Origin: Paraglaciecola hydrolytica | GTDB lineage: Bacteria > Pseudomonadota > Gammaproteobacteria > Enterobacterales > Alteromonadaceae | Length of the DNA: 43,587 nt | Direction of reading: 5' to 3' | NCBI RefSeq assembly: GCF_001565895.1 | Contig: NZ_LSNE01000003.1 | Coordinates: 1,197,867-1,241,453 of the forward strand | Shown: one piece after another, positions 16,606 to 24,535 of the stretch | How positions within the stretch are numbered: position 1 is the first letter of the stretch | Layout of the letters: each line of letters starts with the position of its first letter | Notes under the pieces: generated by a model | Told to the model about the DNA's origin: nothing | The model's database searches: none | The model's input: only the letters and a program-made list of their open reading frames with translations | Made by a program: the position numbers and the translations under genes

Positions 16606-17469
16606 TTAAACCGAGACTCTGGCAACAACATCAGCATTTGGATCAGGATGTTTGACCTGATAGCCAGTAGCATAAATTTTAGCGGCCGATATTTTGCGTT
16701 TCGGGGCTTTGATTTGATCTAAAAACTCCAAACGTGGCCACGCATTTTCATCACAGATAGCATCAAATACACGTTTATTGGTGGCGGGCACATTATCGTT
16801 ATCACAAACATTAAAAACCCCGGTAAGTTGGGCGCTGATCACGTGGTGAACAGCATTAACCACATCTTCAAAATGAATGGCATACAAAGGGGCATCAGCA
16901 CTAAAGATGGCTTTACCTGCAAAGTAATCCATGGCCATCTTTACCCGTTGGGGAAAACTAAAATCACCCGGTGCACCATACATATCAGGAAAACGTAATA
17001 CACAGCCCTGAGCTGACTTAAGTACTTGCTGCTCGGCTAGTTGATAGTATTTAGAAGAAGGCTCTTGGTGGTTAGCGGTAGGGGTATTTTCATCAATGGC
17101 TGCACTGCCCTCGCCGCCATCGCCATAAACTGAAAATGACGACAAAAAGATCACTCGTGGGCAAGCCATGTTGGCGCTTGCACAACTACGTACTAATACC
17201 TGCTCATAATGAATTTCGCGTTCTTCTTTGGTACGTGTGTTTCTAACATTGGGCGCGACAGTCACTATGATGGCGTCACAACCTTGCGCGGCAGCCACTA
17301 CTTTTTCGCTCTCTTCACCTTTTAAAACATGTACTGAATCAACTAGTTTTTCCAGCTCTGCTACTTTTTCAAGGGTAGTCGTACTGCCAGACACACTATG
17401 GCCATCTGCTTTGAGTTTTGATGCTAATGCTTTACCTACATGGCCTAAACCGAGAATAAACAATTTCAT
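16606..17469 (-). CDS. NAD(P)-dependent epimerase/dehydratase-like (extended or atypical SDR)
   Basis: A 287-residue Rossmann protein. The N-terminal dinucleotide motif is LGLGHVGKALASKL (7-20), closer to the GxGxxG of the atypical YeeZ-like subgroup than to UDP-sugar epimerases. The body has VIFLSSFSVYGDGGEG with a YxxxK-type pair in SKYYQLAEQQVL, then RFPDMYGAPGDF and AIHFEDVVNAVHHVISAQLTGVFNVCD, typical of this family. The chemistry is unknown: oxidoreduction, epimerisation or NAD(P)H sensing are all possible. It is the first gene of the minus-strand run down to 11848, with the palindrome at 17513-17530 only 43 bases before its start. The divergent neighbour is a VOC-family gene. Confidence 0.75.
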   Translation of the reverse strand: MKLFILGLGHVGKALASKLKADGHSVSGSTTTLEKVAELEKLVDSVHVLKGEESEKVVAAAQGCDAIIVTVAPNVRNTRTKEEREIHYEQVLVRSCASANMACPRVIFLSSFSVYGDGGEGSAAIDENTPTANHQEPSSKYYQLAEQQVLKSAQGCVLRFPDMYGAPGDFSFPQRVKMAMDYFAGKAIFSADAPLYAIHFEDVVNAVHHVISAQLTGVFNVCDNDNVPATNKRVFDAICDENAWPRLEFLDQIKAPKRKISAAKIYATGYQVKHPDPNADVVARVSV

Positions 17470-17512
17470 TTAATGCCTTTTGTATTGTAAAAAGAATGTC
17501 ATATAGACATAA

Positions 17513-17530
17513 TGTATTAATATTATATCA
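17513..17530. promoter_or_regulatory. Candidate operator, TGTATTA-N4-TATATCA
   Basis: TGTATTA-ATAT-TATATCA, extended by flanking AA and TT. It sits in the divergent region, 43 bases before the epimerase-like gene and 139 bases before the VOC-family gene, so it can serve two long operons of the island. Confidence 0.65.
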
Positions 17531-17669
17531 TTTAGTCAAACATAAGATATAAAAAGCCTTTTAACAAACAAAAACAGCAAGTAGATAAGATAAAGATAGG
17601 AAGAGCTTGAGTGACTAAGTAACAGACTTTTAGCACCACACAATAATCGGCAAAGACCAAGGTAAAACA

Positions 17670-18155
17670 ATGAATGGAATAAAACAAAGCTTAGCAGAAC
17701 ACATTATTGGCTTTCAGCATGTGGGGCATATTGTGGCTGATTTGGCAGCCAGTATTGCGGCCTTTAAAAATCTGTATGGCATCAGCGACGACAACATCAA
17801 GGTTATACCACCCTTTACCCAAACCGAAAATGTGCCGACTCGCTTTGCCTTGATCCAAGTACAAGATACCGAGTTTGAATTGATTGAGCCTATTTCAGAG
17901 CACTTTAAACAACTACTAGTAACACCCGGTGCCAGTGGTAGTGCAGGTATTAACCATGTGGCCTGGCGTGTAAAAGATATTGATGGTGCCATGATAATAC
18001 TTGCAAAAAACGGCATTAAAGCAGGCCACGTAACACCGAACGGCGTCATCACTATGACTAAAACCTCAAGCACCGCTAAAAAGATGGTTTATCTCGATCC
18101 GGCTACCACAGGTGGTATTTTGATCGAGCTCATAGAAGTCATTGATCATGGCTGA
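17670..18155 (+). CDS. VOC-superfamily (glyoxalase/methylmalonyl-CoA epimerase-like) protein
   Basis: A 161-residue protein of two beta-alpha-beta-beta-beta modules. Likely metal ligands are His17 or His20 (FQHVGHIVAD), Glu70 (FELIEP), His96 (INHVAWRVKD) and Glu153 (ILIELIE), in the order typical of methylmalonyl-CoA epimerase and glyoxalase I relatives. Enzymes of this superfamily do isomerisations, epimerisations or extradiol cleavage on a divalent metal. In a pathway that may yield propionyl- or methylmalonyl-type CoA esters an epimerase would fit, but the neighbours immediately downstream are an orphan protein and a transporter, so the substrate is open. Its stop overlaps the next start by 8 bases. 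Confidence 0.8.
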   Translation: MNGIKQSLAEHIIGFQHVGHIVADLAASIAAFKNLYGISDDNIKVIPPFTQTENVPTRFALIQVQDTEFELIEPISEHFKQLLVTPGASGSAGINHVAWRVKDIDGAMIILAKNGIKAGHVTPNGVITMTKTSSTAKKMVYLDPATTGGILIELIEVIDHG

Positions 18156-18906
18156 GCAACAACAGCGCTTACATAAGCTACTGCTACCACCACTGCCTAC
18201 TGGCTTCAACATAATTGAAAGTGGCCACTATGTTTATTGGCTTAATGGAACTGCGGCAAAAGTCGTAGAGCCGTGGTGTAAAGCGCAAAATAGCCAGGGA
18301 CAGGTACTTGTGCATTGCGCCCGTTTTGCTGATGACTATGGCATTACAATTTTGGTCAAGCATCACACTAGCCCAGCAGCTAAGGGCAACAATGACTTTT
18401 CGACTCACATTAGTTGGCAGCAGCAAGCTCAGTCAGATATTTGTGCCCAGTATGTTTATAACGCTGAGCAACAACAATTTAGCAGCAACCTTACCTGTGA
18501 TGGACAGCAACTCATTAACAGCCAACAACGTGTTGATAAATTCCTATTTTTCCCTTTAATGCGGGTCTTTAGTGGCGACATTATCCAAGAGCTGACGCTG
18601 CAAGGGCCACTACTTACTGTGGTGCCTGACATTCAAACACCGCAGTTACGCACATCCCTTTTGCACCCTACAGAAAGTATACGCAGTGCCAAAAAGTTTG
18701 GCGATGAGCAAATATTCATAGCTGGAAAACAATATGACACTAGTCGATATGCCTATTTGTCTGAGCGTTATCAAAGTGAAGATGAGGCGGTGTTCTGGCT
18801 TAATTCACAGGGTTTATTGCTCAAATATTGTTGGCAACAAAGCCCGGCCCAACATTGGCAAATAGAACTGCATAATTACCAACAATTTTCTCCAATAGAT
18901 CGCTAG
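18148..18906 (+). CDS. Orphan soluble protein, beta-rich
   Basis: A 252-residue protein I cannot assign with confidence. There is no signal peptide or membrane span. The C-terminal part (KQYDTSRYAYLSERYQSEDE, then VFWLNSQGLLLKYCWQQ and HWQIELHNY) has the look of a half-barrel of long strands, as in DUF3108-type or LolA-like folds that bind hydrophobic ligands. That is an impression, not a match. Gln is unusually abundant. It overlaps the VOC gene by 8 bases and lies 14 bases before an MFS transporter, so it is co-translated with them in the regulon. The ATG at 18148 is preferred over an upstream in-frame TTG at 18142. Confidence 0.65.
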   Translation: MAEQQQRLHKLLLPPLPTGFNIIESGHYVYWLNGTAAKVVEPWCKAQNSQGQVLVHCARFADDYGITILVKHHTSPAAKGNNDFSTHISWQQQAQSDICAQYVYNAEQQQFSSNLTCDGQQLINSQQRVDKFLFFPLMRVFSGDIIQELTLQGPLLTVVPDIQTPQLRTSLLHPTESIRSAKKFGDEQIFIAGKQYDTSRYAYLSERYQSEDEAVFWLNSQGLLLKYCWQQSPAQHWQIELHNYQQFSPIDR

Positions 18907-18920
18907 CAGCAGGACACCCT

Positions 18921-20129
18921 ATGTTAAACATTTTTATTGTCATACTTGTCGACATGATAGGTTTTGGCATCATGATCCCCATTTTTGCCTACTATGTAAT
19001 GCAATTAGGCGGCGGCCCAGAAACAGCCACTTTGCTGATGGGTTTATATTCGTTGGCGATGTTTATCTCTGCGCCATTACTGGGGCGTTTAAGCGATTAT
19101 TATGGCCGTAAACCCATATTGATGTTGAGCATGTTTGGTGCTTGCCTTGGCTATATATTATTAGCCTTTGCCGATACCTTGTGGATGATTGCTTTGTCGC
19201 GTTTACTCAGTGGTTGTATGGCCGGTAATATCGCTGCAGCACAAGCTTATATCGCTGACATTACCGACGATAGTAACCGTGCAAAAGGCATGGGCATGAT
19301 AGGCGCCGCTTTTGGTTTAGGTTTTGTTATTGGCCCTGCGGTTGGCAGCATTATGGCAGGTGATGACTTTGCTAACGCCAACTTCTTTTTACCGGCATTA
19401 AGCTCTGCCGCCCTGTCATTAATATCATTTTTAGGCATCGTCTTTTTCTTAAAAGAAAGCCTGAGCAAAGAAGACCTCGCAAGCTCAAAACTAAAAACCA
19501 GAGTCACCCAATGGTCAGCCATTAAAACCATTTTATCACGCCGTATTTTATTACTTATTATTGGTTGCGGGGTGTTATTCAACTTGGCTGCAGGTTTGTT
19601 TGAAGCCATATTCCCCATCTGGACCAGAGACTTAGGGCTTATTTCTGGGCCCCAAGGGCTCGCTCCTATGTTGCTGGTATCAGGTTTAACCCTAGCCGCA
19701 GTACAAGGTGGTTTAGTAGGTAAACTAAGCAAAAAATTTGGCGAACATAAGCTGCTCAAATTCAGTTCGTGGCTGTACGCAGTGTCTATGCTGTTGATGA
19801 TCTATACAGGCTCCAAGCAAATTTATTGGGCGGTGTTAGTGGCGATGTCCATGCAAGCCGCATCGACAGGTTTGATGACTACCTGTATTCAAAGTCTTAT
19901 TTCGCAAAAAGCCGGTGCCAATGAAAAAGGCAGTGTGATGGGCGTATTTTCATCACTAGGCACTTTGGCTCGTACTATTGCGACCTTTTCAACGGGTTTT
20001 ATCTATGTGGGATTTGGCATGCAGAGCCCCTTGATACTGGCTATTTGTAGCATCATTGCGTTGTTTTTTGTGGCATTGGCCATCCAACGTCAATGGTTTG
20101 CCAGCAATATGCAAAATTCAAGTCTCTAA
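18921..20129 (+). CDS. MFS transporter, TetA-like
   Basis: A 402-residue major facilitator protein with 12 predicted spans. It starts VILVDMIGFGIMIPIFAYY, as in the DHA1/TetA drug-efflux group, and carries motif A in the 2-3 loop (GRLSDYYGRKPILMLSM) and motif C-like glycines in helix 5 (GMIGAAFGLGFVIGPAVG). It is the last gene of the 17670-20129 run. Export of toxic intermediates or uptake of an organic acid are both possible; the family does not decide. It is a paralogue of the transporter at 26791-27966, with which it shares the start and the helix-4/5 region, so the island has two TetA-like and two other MFS proteins. Confidence 0.9.
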   Translation: MLNIFIVILVDMIGFGIMIPIFAYYVMQLGGGPETATLLMGLYSLAMFISAPLLGRLSDYYGRKPILMLSMFGACLGYILLAFADTLWMIALSRLLSGCMAGNIAAAQAYIADITDDSNRAKGMGMIGAAFGLGFVIGPAVGSIMAGDDFANANFFLPALSSAALSLISFLGIVFFLKESLSKEDLASSKLKTRVTQWSAIKTILSRRILLLIIGCGVLFNLAAGLFEAIFPIWTRDLGLISGPQGLAPMLLVSGLTLAAVQGGLVGKLSKKFGEHKLLKFSSWLYAVSMLLMIYTGSKQIYWAVLVAMSMQAASTGLMTTCIQSLISQKAGANEKGSVMGVFSSLGTLARTIATFSTGFIYVGFGMQSPLILAICSIIALFFVALAIQRQWFASNMQNSSL

Positions 20130-20178
20130 GATGCAAACAAATCTACTATTGCTTTGTTAAAACAACACTATAAGATAA

Positions 20179-20196
20179 TGATATAGCATTAATACA
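20179..20196. promoter_or_regulatory. Candidate operator, TGATATA-N4-TAATACA
   Basis: TGATATA-GCAT-TAATACA, 24 bases before the ATG at 20221. It is nearly the mirror image of the site at 17513 (a perfect arm paired with a TGTATTA-type arm), which supports both as binding sites. Confidence 0.65.
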
Positions 20197-20220
20197 AATA
20201 TAGAATAACGGGAAAAACTT

Positions 20221-20997
20221 ATGTCACAAGACTACTATGGTTATCGTAAAAAATTCGCACTTTTAGTGCCTTCTACTAATACCGCAGTTGAGACGGAATA
20301 CCACAAAATGTGCCCAGTAGGTGTGGTACTCGCCACTCGAGGTTGTGTGATCCCGCCCTTTAAAGTGACTAACGAAAAAGAATTTGTGGAAATGGTCCAA
20401 GCCATAGGTAATGCCACTGAACAAGGTTTGCTTGACTCACTTACCTGTCGCCCTGATCACGTCATTTTTGGTTATTCCGCCGAAACCTTTTGGGATGGCA
20501 AAGGCCGCTCCGATCGTGAATTTAATAAGTACAATGACATCGCCCAAGCCAAAGGTAAGTGCAATATTACCTTTGGTGCGCAAGCTATTGTGGATGCACT
20601 GAAGTGCTACCCCAAAGTAAAAAAAATCGGAGTAGTTACACCCTATATGCCAGTGGGTGATAAACAGGTGGTTAAGTTTATGTCCGACATTGGATATGAA
20701 GTGGTCCGTATTGCTGGCCATTGTTCACAAGGGCCAGTGGAGATAGCTAACGAAAGTTTTGCCAAAACTCGCCAACTGGTAGACGAAGTCAATGGTGATG
20801 ACGTTGATTTGATCCTACAAGCAGGCACCAATTTGTATTTTGTCGAACTTGCCGCCCAGCTTGAAAAAGAACTAGGTAAACCTGTGTTGGCCATTAACGC
20901 TCTGACCTTTTGGCATGCGCTACGCAGCAATGGTATCCAGGATCGCATCCAAGGCTTTGGCTCTTTATTGGCCGAACATATTTCCATTCCAGAGTAA
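20221..20997 (+). CDS. Maleate isomerase/arylmalonate decarboxylase-fold protein lacking the catalytic Cys
   Basis: A 258-residue member of the Asp/Glu-racemase superfamily branch that contains maleate cis-trans isomerase and arylmalonate decarboxylase. The N-terminal LLVPSTNTAVETEYHKM (14-30) is the family's carboxylate-binding loop. The first active-site loop reads FGYSAETF (83-90), lacking Cys, as in decarboxylases (GTS). At the second site, where both enzymes carry a catalytic Cys (CGG or CTN type), this protein has QAGTNL with Ala201. Both catalytic cysteines are therefore missing, although fold and oxyanion-type residues are kept. It may be a Cys-independent lyase or isomerase, or a binding partner of the Cys-bearing copy at 33660-34436. 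It is followed 12 bases later by the methylisocitrate-lyase-like gene and has an operator 24 bases upstream. Confidence 0.82.
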   Translation: MSQDYYGYRKKFALLVPSTNTAVETEYHKMCPVGVVLATRGCVIPPFKVTNEKEFVEMVQAIGNATEQGLLDSLTCRPDHVIFGYSAETFWDGKGRSDREFNKYNDIAQAKGKCNITFGAQAIVDALKCYPKVKKIGVVTPYMPVGDKQVVKFMSDIGYEVVRIAGHCSQGPVEIANESFAKTRQLVDEVNGDDVDLILQAGTNLYFVELAAQLEKELGKPVLAINALTFWHALRSNGIQDRIQGFGSLLAEHISIPE

Positions 20998-21009
20998 CGA
21001 TAAAATTTT

Positions 21010-21885
21010 ATGTTAAAACACTCGATACAATTACAACAGGCGCTGGCTAAACCCGGCATCATTAAAGCGCCAGGTATTTTTGATGGTTTATCTGCTCGCT
21101 TAGTTGAACAAGCGGGTTTTGATGTTGGTTTTGTATCGGGTGCAGGCATCGCTTTTTCTCGTTTTGGTGTGCCAGACATTGGTTTAGTCACCATGACTGA
21201 AGTCGCCAATACCATTGAGTTAATTCGAGAAATCACAGAGTTACCCTTGATCGTTGATATTGATACCGGTTTTGGCAATGCGCTAAATACTCAACGTACG
21301 GTTAAAGTACTGGAGCGTGCGGGTGCCAGCGCCATGCAGATGGAAGATCAGGTCATGCCTAAACGCTGTGGCCATATGCGCGGTAAAAACGTAGTACCTG
21401 CTGCCGAAATGGTCGGCAAGATCCATAGCTTTTTAGACGCCAGAGAAAGCGAAAGTACCCTGTTAGTCGCCCGAACTGATGCCCTAGGAGTGAATGGTTT
21501 TGACGATGCCATGGAGCGTGCAAGATTGTATCTTAAGGCAGGCGCAGATTTGTTGTTTATTGAAGCCCCACAAACTCTCGAACAAATGCAGATCATAGCC
21601 AGAGAATTTGGTGCCAAAGTGCCACTTGTGCACAATTTAGTGGAAGGTGGAGCCAGCCCCGTTGCCAGTTCCAATGAGCTAGCCGAGCTAGGTTATAAAA
21701 TCGCCCTCTATCCTGTAGCCTTATTACACGCCTTTGTGCCCAAAGCCCAGGAATTACTTAGGCACATCCAACAAACTGGCGACACCCGCAGTTTTAATCA
21801 AGCCCTTATGGACCTTAATCAAATCAACGCCATACTTGGTGCCGATTCACTGCTCGAACAAGCTAAAAAATACGGTTCAAATTAG
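21010..21885 (+). CDS. Isocitrate lyase/PEP mutase-family C-C lyase (methylisocitrate or dimethylmalate lyase type)
   Basis: A 291-residue TIM-barrel lyase. It has the family signatures APGIFDGLSARLVEQAGF (20-37), the metal-binding VDIDTGFGNA (82-91, Asp83 and Asp85), and the catalytic loop MPKRCGH with Cys120 (the KKCGH of 2-methylisocitrate lyase). Length fits PrpB (about 295) and 2,3-dimethylmalate lyase of nicotinate fermenters. Such enzymes split 2-hydroxy-2-alkyl-succinates retro-aldol fashion to pyruvate (or glyoxylate) plus an acid. With LeuC/LeuD-like hydratase genes in the same island, a dialkylmalate-cleaving role is attractive: a pyrrole-derived ethylmethylmalate would give pyruvate and a short acid. 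No prpC/prpD genes are present, which argues against ordinary propionate catabolism. The integron array begins about 440 bases downstream. Confidence 0.87.
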   Translation: MLKHSIQLQQALAKPGIIKAPGIFDGLSARLVEQAGFDVGFVSGAGIAFSRFGVPDIGLVTMTEVANTIELIREITELPLIVDIDTGFGNALNTQRTVKVLERAGASAMQMEDQVMPKRCGHMRGKNVVPAAEMVGKIHSFLDARESESTLLVARTDALGVNGFDDAMERARLYLKAGADLLFIEAPQTLEQMQIIAREFGAKVPLVHNLVEGGASPVASSNELAELGYKIALYPVALLHAFVPKAQELLRHIQQTGDTRSFNQALMDLNQINAILGADSLLEQAKKYGSN

Positions 21886-22323
21886 GCGCTGCCAATTAAA
21901 TCCCTAACTCAACAGGTAGTTCATACCTATACAAGAAATTGTCAAATTTTGAGCTTTGGTTTGAGCCTACCAAAGGCTGAAGCGGTCGTTAAACTACCGC
22001 ATTCTATACGACGGCAGCTCAGACAAACGGATCTATCATTTCCTCAAACCACTCGCTAATAATTTATACAGGTATAATAAGATTTTCTTAAAAACCGCCT
22101 TTTCCCTTCCTATTAAATAAATTTAATAGGTCTCACTTTGTTTTTCCCATAATTGCTAAGTTATTAATTTAATTATGGAAAATATTCTACACATGGTTTT
22201 TAATAAGAAGCGAAAAAAGTCTCGTTAAAGTCAGGCTCCTTTTGCTTTTTAGATCAAACGCAGCTTTAGTTTAATTGAAGTGAAAAATACCTAATAAAAT
22301 CATAAGGTAAGCACTAAAAATGA
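21886..22323. other. Gene-free stretch before the integron cassette array
   Basis: About 440 bases with no credible gene. The only structure I see is a 9-bp inverted repeat (CCTATTAAA at 22109-22117, complement at 22122-22130) followed by a T-rich run ending about 22146, a possible weak terminator. No integrase gene or recognisable attI is visible here. Confidence 0.5.
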
Positions 22324-22385
22324 CGAATAAAATAATCAAACCGAGCAGTTGCAAATGCGCTTTGCTCGTTAATAAGCGTTATGTT
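22324..22385 (+). repeat. attC-like site at the start of the array
   Basis: An inverted repeat with inner arms CGAGC/GCTCG ends in AAGCGTTATG, a GTTRRRY-like core site just before the first cassette. The left core site is not recognisable (AATAAAAT), so it may be a decayed attC or the insertion point of the array. Confidence 0.5.
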
Positions 22386-22402
22386 TCTAAGGAGGAATCA
22401 TC

Positions 22403-22780
22403 ATGGAATTGAAAAATTTTATTAGCTCTACGATAGAGGAAATATCTAGAGGTATATTGGAAGCAAGCGAAAACCTATCTGATACAAACGCTATCGTTAG
22501 TCCGAAAGACTTCAAAATCAATTCCAAAGAATCTCAGGCTCTTGGCAGAACAAAGCCTGAACATATTCCAGATCATGTTGAAAAAGGTACTCGAGTAGTA
22601 CAAAAAATTGATTTTGATATAGCGGTGACTGTAGACGAAACAGATAAAACCAAAGCGGGTGGAAAAATATCAGTGTTATCAATTGGTCTTGGTGGAGATC
22701 TAGAGACATCTTCTAAAACAGGCACCAATTCTAGAATCAAATTTTCGGTTCCAATAGTATTACCAAGCAAAGAAACATAA
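22403..22780 (+). CDS. Cassette 1: small protein of unknown function
   Basis: A 125-residue soluble protein. It opens with an amphipathic helix (ELKNFISSTIEEISRGILEASENL), has a polar middle, and closes with a beta-strand region IDFDIAVTVDETDKTK, then a Gly/Ser-rich stretch (GLGGDLETSSKTGTNS) and RIKFSVPIVLP. I recall similar small proteins in many bacteria, sometimes near trypsin-like proteases, described only as uncharacterised domains. A good AGGAGG ribosome site lies 6 bases before the ATG. Its TAA stop lies inside the left core site of the following attC, as is usual for integron cassettes. Confidence 0.8.
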   Translation: MELKNFISSTIEEISRGILEASENLSDTNAIVSPKDFKINSKESQALGRTKPEHIPDHVEKGTRVVQKIDFDIAVTVDETDKTKAGGKISVLSIGLGGDLETSSKTGTNSRIKFSVPIVLPSKET

Positions 22781-22861
22781 CAAGCCGTTTAACGAAAACG
22801 CCAGCAAACAACGCTGGCACGGACTCGCAAACTGCGCTCGCCCGTTAACGGAGCGTTAGGT
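22775..22861 (+). repeat. attC site 1 (87 bp)
   Basis: The left core ACATAAC (22775-22781) and right core GTTAGGT (22855-22861) bracket arms CCGTTTAACG and CGTTAACGG. An inner GCCAGC/GCTGGC hairpin lies around 22800-22817. Confidence 0.85.
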
Positions 22862-22884
22862 TTCTATTACAAGGAAAGTAAAAC

Positions 22885-23016
22885 TTGGTAGAGAATAAGT
22901 ACACAAAAATCGCAATTGTAGCTTTGATAGTTTCGAGTTTCCTTGGTGCTTTGTTACTCGGTAGCATTTATTGCTATTCAAACATTCCTGTCCTTACTAG
23001 AGTGGGGTTTAATTAA
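22885..23016 (+). CDS. Cassette 2: 43-residue single-span membrane microprotein
   Basis: A short frame fills the space between two attC sites. It starts at TTG (22885) after an AAGGAAAG ribosome site at 22871-22878 and ends at TAA (23014-23016). The product begins MVENKYTKIAIVALIVSSFL and has one hydrophobic helix (about residues 8-30) with a short charged N-terminus and a short polar tail. It is the only candidate gene of this cassette. No family is recognised; tiny membrane proteins are common in integron cassettes and include toxins and stress peptides, but nothing specific shows here. Confidence 0.5.
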   Translation: MVENKYTKIAIVALIVSSFLGALLLGSIYCYSNIPVLTRVGFN

Positions 23017-23024
23017 GTGAGTGC

Positions 23025-23102
23025 ATATAACAAAAACATCATGGTGGGAATTTTACTCGCTGAAACAGCGCTCCTAAAATCCCCATATGTTAAGCGTTAG
23101 GC
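23025..23102 (+). repeat. attC site 2 (78 bp)
   Basis: Left core ATATAAC (23025-23031, degenerate) and right core GTTAGGC (23096-23102). The inner sequence GGGAATTTTACTCGC closely matches attC sites 5 and 7, showing they belong to one family. Confidence 0.8.
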
Positions 23103-23109
23103 GTACCTG

Positions 23110-23415
23110 ATGAGTTCGAAATACCAACAATATCGACTCTGTTTAAACGAATTACATAATTTGCTTCTTGCTTACAATGAAAGTCACTGGGCAGATTATT
23201 TTATGAAATCAATTTGTCTGTTGAAAGAAGGTAAACCTCATAAGAGCATGCTTCACTGTCTAAGAGCTTATGGAGGGATGGGCAGCTTTAATGATGAGCT
23301 CAACTTTACTGGTGCAAAACCTGAAACAGTTACAAGAGGTATCGAGTTGCGTACAAAGCTGTGGCAACTTTGCCACAATAATTACAATTGGCTTAAACGG
23401 ATGTTTGAATGGTAG
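23110..23415 (+). CDS. Cassette 3: small soluble protein with GGMGSFND motif
   Basis: A 101-residue protein, mostly helical, with a conserved-looking central motif LRAYGGMGSFNDELNFTGAK (about residues 51-70) and a Trp/Asn-rich C-terminal helix. I recall uncharacterised small proteins with a GGMGS-ND signature in several proteobacteria, but no assigned function. It starts 8 bases after the right core of attC 2 and its stop TAG lies just before the left core of attC 3, so it fills the cassette exactly. Confidence 0.75.
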   Translation: MSSKYQQYRLCLNELHNLLLAYNESHWADYFMKSICLLKEGKPHKSMLHCLRAYGGMGSFNDELNFTGAKPETVTRGIELRTKLWQLCHNNYNWLKRMFEW

Positions 23416-23416
23416 C

Positions 23417-23521
23417 GCCTAACGAAACAATAAACATCATTCGCTTTGCTCACTGGGAAAAATCCTCGCTGCAACTTCGTTGCAAAGCACTCAGTTTTTC
23501 ACGTTATTGCAAGCGTTATGT
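23417..23521 (+). repeat. attC site 3 (105 bp)
   Basis: Left core GCCTAAC (23417-23423), a full match to RYYYAAC; right core GTTATGT (23515-23521). An inner hairpin GCTGCAACTTCGTTGCAAAGC lies between the arms. Confidence 0.85.
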
Positions 23522-23548
23522 TTAAGTACGAATTAGGGAGTGCCCTCA

Positions 23549-24034
23549 ATGTCAGAAAAAGGTTTAAATTCTCTAATACCGGCTTATAAGAAAACTTTCG
23601 CTAGCGGAGAAATTCAAAAAACATACCAAAGCTTAGTCAGTATCGTTCAGAACCTCAGAACTGACTTTTCAAAAATATTTGAAAATCAATATACGGTTGC
23701 AAATGTGCTGCACGGTTATATTGACGTTACCTATTTTTATTTGCAAAACGATTATCTCAAAGATCGAAAGCTTAAGTTCGCCATTGTATTTAATCATCAG
23801 CAAGCTCACTTCGAGCTTTGGCTACTTGGCCAAACAAAGAATGTGCAGGTCAGTAACTGGAAAAAATTAAAGGGCTCAAAGTGGGTAACTGGTGAGGTTA
23901 TGCCAAAATATTCAATTTTCGAAATTGTCTTATTGCCTAGTCCCGACTTTGAAAATTACAAGAAATTATCAAAGAACATTCATACTGCGTTTGACTCGGT
24001 TTCGAAAGAAATATTTAAAACGCTTGAAAAATAA
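23549..24034 (+). CDS. Cassette 4: soluble protein of unknown function
   Basis: A 161-residue alpha/beta protein with recognisable blocks IPAYKKTFASGEIQKTYQSL (near the N-terminus), HGYIDVTYFYLQND (about 55-68) and LKFAIVFNHQQAHFELWLLG (about 75-94). These blocks resemble a family I remember as a domain of unknown function found in Firmicutes and proteobacteria (possibly DUF7000). The ATG at 23549 is 9 bases after AGGGAG; a GTG at 23540 would add three residues. The cassette's own attC is shortened (see the 30-bp remnant), so it may be locked to cassette 5. Confidence 0.75.
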   Translation: MSEKGLNSLIPAYKKTFASGEIQKTYQSLVSIVQNLRTDFSKIFENQYTVANVLHGYIDVTYFYLQNDYLKDRKLKFAIVFNHQQAHFELWLLGQTKNVQVSNWKKLKGSKWVTGEVMPKYSIFEIVLLPSPDFENYKKLSKNIHTAFDSVSKEIFKTLEK

Positions 24035-24044
24035 GAACAATAGA

Positions 24045-24074
24045 CCATAACAATGCAATCAAACAGCGTTATAC
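24045..24074 (+). repeat. Truncated attC remnant (30 bp)
   Basis: Core-like CCATAAC (24045-24051) and GTTATAC (24068-24074) are only 16 bases apart, too close to form the usual bulged attC hairpin. It looks like an attC with its central part deleted. Confidence 0.55.
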
Positions 24075-24089
24075 ATCTAAGAGTAAATT

Positions 24090-24410
24090 ATGAGTAAGGC
24101 TTATATAAATTACTATTCAGAGATAAGTCATTTACCTGTCGATGAGCAAGAGAAAATCTTGGAAAAAGCCCGATATGAAGCGTTTGTAAATTTAAAACTC
24201 TCAGGTAGAAGCGCATGCTATCTTTTCGGCTGTCTTAGCCTATTTTTTCTTCCAGTAGCGCTTTCAATATCATTTTTTGGGTTTTTCTCAATACCAACAT
24301 TATTGTTGTTTGTTATTTCCGTTACTGGGCCAACGTTATTAAATAGATATTTGCAAGGTAAGCTTATCCACAATGGCTTAAACAGCGTTTTGTCGGGTTC
24401 CGACGTATAA
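24090..24410 (+). CDS. Cassette 5: small membrane protein
   Basis: A 106-residue protein with a charged N-terminal helix (ISHLPVDEQEKILEKARYEAF) followed by two transmembrane segments at about residues 43-62 and 66-86, and a short polar tail. No family is recognised with confidence. Bacterial cassette arrays carry many such two-span proteins. It begins 15 bases after the truncated attC, and its stop overlaps the left core of attC 5 (CGTATAAC), as expected for a cassette gene. Confidence 0.7.
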   Translation: MSKAYINYYSEISHLPVDEQEKILEKARYEAFVNLKLSGRSACYLFGCLSLFFLPVALSISFFGFFSIPTLLLFVISVTGPTLLNRYLQGKLIHNGLNSVLSGSDV

Positions 24411-24480
24411 CAAAATATCTTGATGGGAATTTTACTTGCAGAAAAAGCGCTCCTCCCCCCCAATATGTCAAACGTTAGCC
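24405..24480 (+). repeat. attC site 5 (76 bp)
   Basis: Left core GTATAAC (24405-24411) and right core GTTAGCC (24474-24480). The inner GGGAATTTTACTTGC and AAGCGCTCCT match attC sites 2 and 7. Confidence 0.8.
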
Positions 24481-24535
24481 CTATTAACTCCTGTATAAAG
24501 GCAAATCTAGTAATAAAAGATTAAGTGACTTGTAG

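Noticed and set aside
19247-21674. Long antisense ORFs (19247-19759, 20643-21278, 21348-21674)
   Set aside because: They mirror well-supported plus-strand genes, and their Ser/Pro/Lys-rich composition is that of shadow frames.
21010-21885. Methylcitrate-cycle prpB
   Set aside because: Motifs would allow it, but no prpC, prpD/acnD or prpR is nearby, and the upstream gene is an isomerase-fold protein.
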